Shown piece after piece: positions 1 through 5,920 of a stretch of 13,204 bases of DNA (positions are counted from its first letter, which is position 1; every line of letters begins with the position of its first letter). The DNA is from an uncultured Anaerolineaceae bacterium (GTDB lineage: Bacteria > Chloroflexota > Anaerolineae > Anaerolineales > Anaerolineaceae). The position numbers and the translations under genes were made by a program. The notes beneath the pieces were generated by a model, which was not told the DNA's origin, searched no databases, and was given only the letters and a program-made list of their open reading frames with translations. The stretch lies in contig CALCNO010000105.1 of assembly GCA_937897615.1 (NCBI GenBank), forward strand, positions 1-13,204, read 5' to 3'.

Positions 1-877
1 TGCTCTGCTGCCACAAATTGCAATCCTGCCCATCCAGATGCAGCTTGACCTCGCGTGCAAATGAGCCGCTGGGAAGCTGGAATTCCAGCCAATCCTCGTT
101 TTTGAACATTCCCTGTTTGGTGGCTTTGATATCCTCAATGGAAACCACTGGCGTTTCAAATTGCAACTTTTGCACCTTTTCGCGCTCGGTGGTCACAAAG
201 AGCACTTTCTTGGTGGCAATCTCCTGGCGCTGTTCAAAGATCAGGCGCTGGTCGGTAAGAAAGAGTATACCCTCGGGGTCTTCCTTGTCTTCACGATTGT
301 CACGGGTCCATAAGGCTTTCACTGTCATGTAAACAGCCTCACCCGGCAAAAAACCGAAGCTGGCGGAATCACACTGATCCAATGCTTTTTCGATCAGGTC
401 TACCTGGTGGGATACCTTACCAAATGACTCTTTGAGGCTGTTGAAGATTTCCTCAACCGCTCGCACTGCTGAATCCACGCGGGTTTCAAAACTGTCAAGT
501 TCGTTCTGCAGCGTTTTGATTACCAGGGCCGGGGTGGAGCCCAGGCTGAGGGCTGCGGCACGGGCTTCCAGCGGGCGCAACTGCGCCTGCAGGGCATTTG
601 CCTGCATAGTGATCTGGTTTTGCACCTGAAAGCGCTTGGCATTCCACTGGTTTTGAAAATCCGTTGCCTGAGCTTCCAGCGCCTTGTTGAAGGCGTACTG
701 GCGCTCGCGGATTTTTTGGATGCGCGTGGGGAAAGCAGCGATCTTCGTTTCCAACTCGGCGGCGCTGTCTCTAACGGAGGAAAAACTGGCCTTTTTGATC
801 AGGTCTGTCAGGTCGCTGCGTACCGAGTCGATATCCCGTTTCAATTGCTCCATCGCGCTGGCGTCATTTAGTTGCAT
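1..877 (-). CDS. Unrecognised coiled-coil protein with GRAM/PH-like domain (3' end missing)
   Basis: This gene is open from an ATG at 877 to the window edge, giving 292 codons with no stop, so the C-terminus lies outside. The start is supported by a strong ribosome site, AAGGAGG, a few bases upstream, and lies 26 bp after the phoU stop. Residues 1-170 are almost entirely helix-forming, rich in Gln, Glu, Ala, Lys and Leu with heptad-like spacing, and look like a coiled coil. From about residue 175 the composition changes to beta-type sequence. It includes FLPGEAVYMTVKALW (about 176-190) and GILFLTDQRLIFEQ (about 202-215), the pattern of a GRAM or bacterial PH-like domain. There is no signal peptide or membrane segment, so a cytoplasmic, possibly scaffold-like protein is likely. 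Its position suggests cotranscription with phoU. I do not recognise the family, and the GRAM assignment is pattern-based. Function is unknown. Confidence 0.85.
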   Translation of the reverse strand, partial: MQLNDASAMEQLKRDIDSVRSDLTDLIKKASFSSVRDSAAELETKIAAFPTRIQKIRERQYAFNKALEAQATDFQNQWNAKRFQVQNQITMQANALQAQLRPLEARAAALSLGSTPALVIKTLQNELDSFETRVDSAVRAVEEIFNSLKESFGKVSHQVDLIEKALDQCDSASFGFLPGEAVYMTVKALWTRDNREDKEDPEGILFLTDQRLIFEQRQEIATKKVLFVTTEREKVQKLQFETPVVSIEDIKATKQGMFKNEDWLEFQLPSGSFAREVKLHLDGQDCNLWQQS

Positions 878-903
878 CAAAACCTCCTTGGATTTTATGC
901 GAA

Positions 904-1578
904 TCAGTCGAGGTGTTTTTTCTCCACTTCCAGTTCGCCTAGCTCGCCTGTGGCCACAAAAACGGTGCGTTCGCAGATGTTGCTCACGCGGTCGGCCATA
1001 CGCTCCAGGTTGTGTGCCACCCACATGAACAGGTTGATCGAGTCGATCACTTTTGCCTGCGCGACCATTTCGCGGATCACCGCCTGCTGCACCTTTTGGT
1101 AAAGCGTATCCACTTTATCGTCTTCGGCGGGAATCTTGCGTGCCGTCAGCGGGTCTTCGTTGATAAAGGCGGTGAGCGACCTGTGGAGCATATCCACAGC
1201 CAGGCGCGCCATTTCTTCTATCTCACGCAGGGGCAAAGGAATATCCAGATCGCCAAGGCGCACCACCACTTTGGCGATTCCTTTGGCGTAGTCGCCCATG
1301 CGCTCGATTTCTGCGGAGATCTCCAAAAAGGCGGCCAGCAGGCGCAGGTCGTGCGCCAGCGGCTGCTGCGTGGCGATGAGGATCAGCGTTGAATTCTCGA
1401 TGGCATAGCGTTTTTCATTGATATTGACATCGGCGTTGTAGATGGCTTTGGCACCTTCGATGTCCTTTTTTTTCAGGCATTCCACCGATTTCAGTGTTGC
1501 TTGCTCAACCATGCTTCCCATCAGAAGCAGTTCATCTTGAATTTGATGTATTTGAAGTAACAAATATTCTCGTGACAT
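904..1578 (-). CDS. phoU: PhoU, phosphate signalling regulator
   Basis: This 224-residue cytoplasmic protein has the usual PhoU length. It has two homologous three-helix halves, each with the family's metal-binding signature: ERMGDYAKGIAK (residues 92-103) and ERMADRVSNICE (192-203). Known role: PhoU links the Pst transporter to the PhoR-type sensor kinase and keeps the Pho response off when phosphate is plentiful. It also restrains phosphate uptake. The ATG at 1578 follows a modest AGAGG ribosome site. Unlike many pst operons it does not abut pstB: a 222-bp gap with a candidate promoter separates them, so it may have some independent expression. The family assignment is secure. The signalling role is inferred from neighbouring phoR and pst genes. 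Confidence 0.96.
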   Translation of the reverse strand: MSREYLLLQIHQIQDELLLMGSMVEQATLKSVECLKKKDIEGAKAIYNADVNINEKRYAIENSTLILIATQQPLAHDLRLLAAFLEISAEIERMGDYAKGIAKVVVRLGDLDIPLPLREIEEMARLAVDMLHRSLTAFINEDPLTARKIPAEDDKVDTLYQKVQQAVIREMVAQAKVIDSINLFMWVAHNLERMADRVSNICERTVFVATGELGELEVEKKHLD

Positions 1579-1800
1579 TTAATGCCTCTATGGTTTTATG
1601 TTAAACATCCTAAAAATAGTCTTGCGATGAGTGATGTCAATGATCGCGCATACCAGATAATTCTCGCATTAAATCCTTATTTTTCAAAGTAGCAATTCAC
1701 TTTTCGGACGGCGAGTTTATTCATCGGCATGGTTCCGGCGACACATTTTAATCTTGCAAATTTGGATGATAAATGCATTCTATCCTTTGGCGTGCCGCCA
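1579..1800. other. pstB-phoU intergenic region, 222 bp
   Basis: This is the longest gene-free stretch in the window. It is AT-richer by eye than the genes around it. Besides the candidate phoU promoter it holds a short inverted repeat directly after the pstB stop (TGGCG, 3-base loop, CGCCA, at 1788-1800), too weak and without a T-run to be called a terminator. It also holds a 17-codon open frame (1730-1677, minus strand) with no convincing ribosome site. No tRNA, small-RNA-like terminator or repeat family was recognised. Confidence 0.6.
1613..1640 (-). promoter_or_regulatory. Candidate sigma-70-type promoter of phoU
   Basis: Reading the minus strand, a perfect TTGACA (1640-1635) is followed by a 16-base spacer and TATTTT (1618-1613), which matches the TATAAT consensus at four of six positions. 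The predicted start would give a leader of roughly 25-30 bases before the phoU ATG. No Pho-type repeat array is visible next to it, so this could be a constitutive promoter that keeps phoU (and the gene behind it) expressed apart from pstSCAB. This is sequence matching only. Confidence 0.45.
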
Positions 1801-2619
1801 TTATCCAAATCTGCCAGTTACGTAATCCTCAGTTCTCTTATCTTTGGGACGCGTGAAGAGGATATTGGTTGCTTCAAACTCGATCATTCTGCCGGAGCGG
1901 TTCTCGTCAATCATCATCATTGCAGTGAAATCGGAAACTCTGGCCGCCTGCTGCATATTGTGGGTAACGATGATGATGGTGTAATTCTTTGCCAGGTCAT
2001 GCATCAGTTCCTCAATGCGCAGGGTCGAAATTGGGTCCAATGCGGATGCAGGTTCGTCCATGAGGATGACTTCCGGTTGCACCGCCAGGGCGCGGGCGAT
2101 GCACAAACGTTGCTGTTGCCCGCCGGAAAGCGACATTCCTGATTGGTGCAATTTATCTTTGACCTCTTCCCATAAAGCCGCCTGCTTAAGGCTGTTTTCA
2201 ACAATACCATCCAGGTCGGTGTGGTTGTGGATTCCGTAGAGCCTGGGGCCGTATGCCACATTATCGTAGATGCTTTTTGGGAAGGGGTTTGGCCGTTGAA
2301 AGACCATGCCGATGCGCCGCCGGATATTCACTTTGTCCGTGCGCACACCGTAAATATCTTCTCCGTTGAGGCCGATGAACCCTTCAATGCGGGCATTGGC
2401 GGTCAGGTCGTTCATTCTGTTGAATGAACGCAGCAGGGTGGATTTTCCGCAGCCGGATGGCCCGATGATGGCGGTGATCTTCTTTTCAAGGATGTCCATA
2501 TTGATGTCGGTCAGTGCGCGGAATTTTCCGTAGTAGACGGAAAGATTCTGAATACTGATCTTCACCGGAGAGTACTCAACGGGGGCAGAGGGATTTCGAT
2601 TCCCGATTTTAAATTCCAT
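1801..2619 (-). CDS. pstB: PstB, phosphate ABC transporter ATPase
   Basis: This is the ATP-hydrolysing subunit of the high-affinity phosphate importer PstSCAB, acting on the cytoplasmic face of the membrane. Using the ATG at 2619 the protein is 272 residues. It carries all ABC motifs: Walker A GPSGCGKST (53-61), Q-loop Gln108, signature LSGGQQQR (164-171), Walker B VILMDE (184-189), D-loop SALD (192-195) and switch His220. The SALDPIST stretch and the C-terminal ending EDYVTGRFG are typical of PstB. A more distal ATG at 2658 is possible but would overlap pstA by 37 bp. The 2619 start has AGAGG at a good distance and lies only 2 bp past the pstA stop. No key residue is missing. Confidence 0.97.
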   Translation of the reverse strand: MEFKIGNRNPSAPVEYSPVKISIQNLSVYYGKFRALTDINMDILEKKITAIIGPSGCGKSTLLRSFNRMNDLTANARIEGFIGLNGEDIYGVRTDKVNIRRRIGMVFQRPNPFPKSIYDNVAYGPRLYGIHNHTDLDGIVENSLKQAALWEEVKDKLHQSGMSLSGGQQQRLCIARALAVQPEVILMDEPASALDPISTLRIEELMHDLAKNYTIIIVTHNMQQAARVSDFTAMMMIDENRSGRMIEFEATNILFTRPKDKRTEDYVTGRFG

Positions 2620-2621
2620 AG

Positions 2622-3566
2622 CTAACCTCTTAGTTTTCGTTTGCGAGTGTCGATCCAAACACGGCTGACGATATTGGTCGTCAATACCAGGATCATCAAG
2701 ACCAGGGCAACTGCCCAGGATTGTTCAATGCGTTCAGGATAGGGTTGTTGCGCATATTTCCAGAGCGTCAACGGGAGCGAGTCGATGGGCGCGCTGAAGA
2801 TACGGCTCAGAATCTGGAAGAAGGGCTGATGGTTGGTGATCCCGCTCTTAACGATTGACACCAGGTCGAAGCGTTCATTGCCCAGCGTGGTGAACAGCAG
2901 GGGGGCAGTCTCGCCGGCCGCGCGAGCAATGGCGAGCAGAACGCCGGTGATGACCCCATCCAGCGCAGCAGGGAGCAAAACGCTGAGCGAGGTTTTCCAT
3001 TCTGCTGCCCCCAGTGCAAGCGATGCTTCGCGCAGGGTGGTGGGCACGAGCTTGAGCATCTCCTCAGTGGTACGGATGATCGTGGGGAGCATCAGGATCG
3101 CCAGAGCAATGCTGCCTGCCAGTGCAGAATAATGCCCCTGCGGTTTTACGATCAGCGCATAACCAAAAAGGCCGACAATGATCGAAGGGACGCCAGACAG
3201 CACATCGGTGCTAAACCTTAGCGCAATTCCAAGCGGCGTATTTGGGTTCCTGGAGGCGTAAAATGCGGCCAGCACCCCGGGGAAGAAGGCAATGATGGTT
3301 GCCATGAGGGTCACGATCAGTGTGCCCTCGATGGCGTGCAAAACGCCGCCACCTTCCATCCCCATGGGTTTGGGAAGCTGGGTGAAAAAGTCGAGGTTGA
3401 TGGATTGCCCGCCGCGATGGACGATATAGCCAATGATCCAGAAAAGAGGAACCAGTGCCAAGACCGTTAGCACGCCGGTAAAACCAAGCATGACCGCATT
3501 AACAGTGCGTCTGGTAGTGCGGCGTTTTTCAACCCCTTTACGCAGCAATTCGGTGTAGTCCGTCAT
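2622..3566 (-). CDS. pstA: PstA, phosphate ABC transporter permease
   Basis: This 314-residue integral membrane protein is one of the two permeases forming the phosphate channel. It has an N-terminal cytoplasmic basic stretch (about 9-20), a first membrane segment at about 27-49, and further hydrophobic segments around 82-105, 120-140, 150-165, 200-225 and 283-303. The ABC-coupling (EAA) loop is REASLALGAAEWKTSLSVLLP at about 179-199. This is the expected six-segment layout of the family. The start is decided by AGGAGGT just upstream and by a 4-bp ATGA overlap with the pstC stop, indicating translational coupling. PstA is told from PstC by gene order and by the long loop between residues about 50 and 80 with LDFFTQLPKPMG. 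Confidence 0.95.
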   Translation of the reverse strand: MTDYTELLRKGVEKRRTTRRTVNAVMLGFTGVLTVLALVPLFWIIGYIVHRGGQSINLDFFTQLPKPMGMEGGGVLHAIEGTLIVTLMATIIAFFPGVLAAFYASRNPNTPLGIALRFSTDVLSGVPSIIVGLFGYALIVKPQGHYSALAGSIALAILMLPTIIRTTEEMLKLVPTTLREASLALGAAEWKTSLSVLLPAALDGVITGVLLAIARAAGETAPLLFTTLGNERFDLVSIVKSGITNHQPFFQILSRIFSAPIDSLPLTLWKYAQQPYPERIEQSWAVALVLMILVLTTNIVSRVWIDTRKRKLRG

Positions 3567-4570
3567 GCACGCACCTCCTGCGGTGTCTTGCGGGCAACGC
3601 TCCAGACCAAAAGGCGCGCGATGATGTTCAGGATCAGCGTCATGGCGAACAAGAGGAAACCGATTTGAATTAGCGAAGAAGTGTGCAGTTTGGAAACCGA
3701 CTCTCCAAACTCGTTGGCGATAATGCTGGCCATAGTGTATCCGGGCCGCAGCAGCGAAATACTGCCTTCAATACTGTTCCCGATGACCATTGTCACTGCC
3801 ATTGTCTCTCCCAGGGCGCGGCCCAGCCCGAGCATTACCGCGCCAAGTATCCCGGAAAGTCCGTACGGGATGAGTACCTGCCAGATGGTTTCCCAGGTGG
3901 TGGCGCCAATGGCCAGCGAGGCTTCTCTTTGCGTATTGGGGATGGCTTTGAGAACGTCGCGGCTGACCGCGGCGATGGTTGGCGTGATCATGATCGCCAG
4001 GATGAGGCTTGCCGCCAGGCGCGAAGAACCGCTTTGTGGAATTGGCCCGGCAAAGAGAGATGCCAGCACTGGCAACTTCGAAAAAGCCTCGTAGAGAAAA
4101 TTGCCAATTGGAGTGACCGTGGCAGGGAGAAAGACGAAAATTCCCCACAGGCCGTATACTACGCTGGGGATGGCTGCCAACAGTTCTACCAACCAGTTCA
4201 ATGGTTTTTGCAGCCAGGGAGGACAGAGTTCTGAAAGGAAGATTGCGATTCCAAGACTGACTGGCAGAGCGATCAGCAATGCCACCAGTGAAGTGATGAG
4301 AGTGCCGTAGATGAACGGCCAGGCTTGAAATTCTCCGTGGACCGGATCCCACGAGGGGTCATTCGTTGGCAGGATAAAACTCGAGCCAAAAGTAAGCCTG
4401 GATTGTTCGGAGTCACGCCATAGCATGAATCCGATTGCCAGCATGAGGATTAAAACAACAAGGGACATGATGATTATCAGCCCGTTCCAAGCCCGATCAC
4501 CATGATCCAGAATTTTATTGAGCCTGTCTTTTAATCCACTTTTCTTTGAATCAGTTTTTATCATCATCAT
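3563..4570 (-). CDS. pstC: PstC, phosphate ABC transporter permease
   Basis: This permease partner of PstA has about 335 residues. Hydrophobic segments lie near 32-51, 87-112, 128-150, 186-204, 240-265 and 300-325, with an EAA coupling loop REASLAIGATTWETIWQVLIP at about 215-235. The extended periplasmic loop containing WDPVHGEFQAWPFIYGTL is typical of PstC. The exact start is uncertain: three in-frame ATG codons stand in tandem (4570, 4567, 4564), preceded by an in-frame TTG at 4573, and a stop codon blocks anything further upstream. None of these has a good ribosome site. A mini-ORF and a hairpin lie just upstream (separate entries), so initiation may be coupled or regulated. The 3' end overlaps pstA by 4 bp. 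Confidence 0.95.
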   Translation of the reverse strand: MMMIKTDSKKSGLKDRLNKILDHGDRAWNGLIIIMSLVVLILMLAIGFMLWRDSEQSRLTFGSSFILPTNDPSWDPVHGEFQAWPFIYGTLITSLVALLIALPVSLGIAIFLSELCPPWLQKPLNWLVELLAAIPSVVYGLWGIFVFLPATVTPIGNFLYEAFSKLPVLASLFAGPIPQSGSSRLAASLILAIMITPTIAAVSRDVLKAIPNTQREASLAIGATTWETIWQVLIPYGLSGILGAVMLGLGRALGETMAVTMVIGNSIEGSISLLRPGYTMASIIANEFGESVSKLHTSSLIQIGFLLFAMTLILNIIARLLVWSVARKTPQEVRA

Positions 4571-4583
4571 CAACCCAATTCAT
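4551..4583 (-). other. Possible upstream mini-ORF overlapping the pstC start
   Basis: An ATG at 4583 opens a 10-codon frame (MNWVDDDDKN, then TGA at 4553-4551) in a different frame from pstC and overlapping its first codons. It has an AGGAA ribosome-like site 7 bases upstream, better than anything in front of the pstC ATGs. It could bring ribosomes to the pstC start by termination and reinitiation, or could be chance. Only the sequence arrangement is seen; translation is not shown. Confidence 0.25.
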
Positions 4584-4590
4584 AGAAGAA

Positions 4591-4622
4591 TTCCTGGAGG
4601 TACTTTGGGGCACCTCCAGGAA
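4591..4622 (-). promoter_or_regulatory. Perfect 11-bp hairpin between pstS and pstC
   Basis: The left arm at 4591-4601 (TTCCTGGAGGT) and the right arm at 4612-4622 are perfect reverse complements with a 10-base loop. The hairpin begins 21 bases after the pstS stop on the transcript. No T-run follows, so it is not a classical intrinsic terminator. Such structures after a binding-protein gene often protect the upstream mRNA or cause partial stops, giving more PstS than permease. The arm nearest pstC contains the AGGAA ribosome-like site, so folding could also hide it. The structure is seen; the role is inference. Confidence 0.7.
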
Positions 4623-4643
4623 AGGATATGGTTACAAGAACTG

Positions 4644-5834
4644 TTACTTGCTTACCGGTGCGCCGTTGCAGGTGACTTCGCCCAACTTGCTGAGCACCTG
4701 ATCGCGGACTGCGGACGGGAGGACGGAGTAACCGAGGTTGGCTGCGGCTTTGGCGGCAGAGGCGTCGGTCAGAGTCCACTTGATGTACTCAACGATCTTT
4801 GCGGCCTTGACACAATCGCTCATCGTAGAGGTGTGGAGGATGATGTAGGTGTAGCCTGTGATGGGCCATGAACCTTCACCAGCGCCATCGACGATGGTGG
4901 CATTCAGTTTATCATCAAAGGCATTGGCGAAATCAGACATTGCGGATTCCACACTGGCGGCATCGGCAACAACGGTCTTTCCAGCTTTGTTGACCAAAGA
5001 GGCTTTGCTGAGGCTGTTGGAGATGGCGTAGGAGAGTTCTACATAACCGATGGAGTTCTTGGTGTTGATGACTGCGGCGGCAACACCCTGATTACCTTTA
5101 CCACCAATACCGTTGCCGGCTTTATCAACAGGCCACTCAACGGAGGAGGCACCACCAGCAATCCAGTCAGCGCTGAAAGCGGTGAGGGCTTTGGTGAAGA
5201 TTTCAGTTGTACCGGAACCATCGGAGCGATGGACAGCGGTAATGGTCGCATCGGGCAGGTAACCATCCAGGCCGGGGTTCAGTGCCACAATGGCGGGGTC
5301 GTTCCACTTGTTGATCTTGCCGTTGTAGATGTCAACCAAAGTCTGGCGATCAAGCACGAGGGCGGGTACCTTTGTGTCAGCGGGGAATTCTTTAGCCCAG
5401 CTGATGTTATAGATCACGGAAACAGCGCCTGCCAGCATTGGGTACATCTGGAGGTCTTTGCCCTGAGCGTACTGGTCAGCGTTCAGCAGGGAATCAGAAC
5501 CTGCAAAATCGAGCGTGTTGTCCAGCATGCCAGATTTGCCAGCGCCGGAGCCGGTGCCCTGGTAGTTGATGACCACGGAGGGATCAACATACTGGTAGGC
5601 AAACGTCCACTGCGTGTAAACGGGCAGGGGGAAGGTAGCGCCGCCGGCAGTGACGATGACCGATCCGGGAGCCAGGGTTGGGGCTTCCGTTGGAGCCATT
5701 TCAGCAGTGGGTTGCATCACATCGGTCGCCTGAACTGCTGTGGTCGGAACGGGGGTAGCCTGAGCGCAGGCTGCCAGGGCAAAAACTGCTACCATCAAAA
5801 CACTTACAAGCACAATACTTTTCTTGGATCGCAT
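4644..5834 (-). CDS. pstS: PstS, phosphate-binding lipoprotein
   Basis: This is the extracytoplasmic phosphate receptor of the Pst importer, 396 residues. A lipoprotein signal occupies residues 1-22 with lipobox LAAC and the lipidated Cys at 23. A Thr/Pro/Ala-rich flexible linker follows to about residue 57, then the periplasmic-binding domain from GSVIVTAGGATFPLP. Phosphate-contact motifs of the family are present: GTGSGAG (93-99), AGSD (111-114) and HRSDGSGTTEIF (202-213). Cys341 and Cys389 could form a disulfide. The start at 5834 is preferred over an in-frame codon 75 bp upstream because AAGGAGAAAAGA directly precedes it and the signal peptide begins there. It is the first pst gene and follows a Pho-box-like region. 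The linker style resembles Chloroflexota lipoproteins. Confidence 0.97.
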   Translation of the reverse strand: MRSKKSIVLVSVLMVAVFALAACAQATPVPTTAVQATDVMQPTAEMAPTEAPTLAPGSVIVTAGGATFPLPVYTQWTFAYQYVDPSVVINYQGTGSGAGKSGMLDNTLDFAGSDSLLNADQYAQGKDLQMYPMLAGAVSVIYNISWAKEFPADTKVPALVLDRQTLVDIYNGKINKWNDPAIVALNPGLDGYLPDATITAVHRSDGSGTTEIFTKALTAFSADWIAGGASSVEWPVDKAGNGIGGKGNQGVAAAVINTKNSIGYVELSYAISNSLSKASLVNKAGKTVVADAASVESAMSDFANAFDDKLNATIVDGAGEGSWPITGYTYIILHTSTMSDCVKAAKIVEYIKWTLTDASAAKAAANLGYSVLPSAVRDQVLSKLGEVTCNGAPVSK

Positions 5835-5863
5835 TCTTTTCTCCTTATTTTTTGTATGCCTGG

Positions 5864-5920
5864 ATGTTAACCCTTGCACGTTAAGGGAAGAAGAATGTTC
5901 TGTTAACAACTGGTTAAGGT
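5864..5920 (-). promoter_or_regulatory. Candidate Pho-box array and pstS promoter
   Basis: On the minus strand, TTAAC half-sites occur at 5917, 5906 and 5884 (position of the first T), spaced 11 and 22 bp. They read CTTAACC, GTTAACA and CTTAACG, so they sit on one 11-bp register with one degenerate position between. PhoB/PhoP-family regulators bind direct repeats of about 11 bp, and a CTTAACCT-type repeat is known for the cyanobacterial Pho box. A possible -10 element, TAACAT, lies at 5869-5864, about 10 bp after the last repeat, where this class of activator usually stands. The region lies between the phoR stop and the pstS ribosome site. This is inferred from spacing and similarity only. 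Confidence 0.5.

Noticed and set aside
1677..1730. Possible 17-residue peptide gene (minus strand) in the pstB-phoU gap
   Set aside because: The ribosome site is poor and nothing in the peptide is recognisable; random short frames of this size are expected.
1788..1800. Inverted repeat after the pstB stop, considered as a terminator
   Set aside because: The stem is only 5 bp with a 3-base loop and no T-run follows.
2620..2658. Longer N-terminus for PstB beginning at 2658
   Set aside because: It would overlap pstA by 37 bp; the ATG at 2619 has a ribosome site and lies 2 bp past the pstA stop.
3683..4234. Open frame of 183 codons on the plus strand opposite pstC
   Set aside because: It lies wholly antisense to a clear permease gene, its product has no recognisable domain, and its composition fits the mirror of a coding strand.
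5229..5870. Open frame of 213 codons on the plus strand opposite pstS
   Set aside because: It is antisense to a secure pstS gene and shows no domain or signal of its own.
5835..5909. Longer N-terminus for PstS beginning at 5909
   Set aside because: It would place 25 polar residues before the lipoprotein signal and cover the likely promoter; the ATG at 5834 has an excellent ribosome site.
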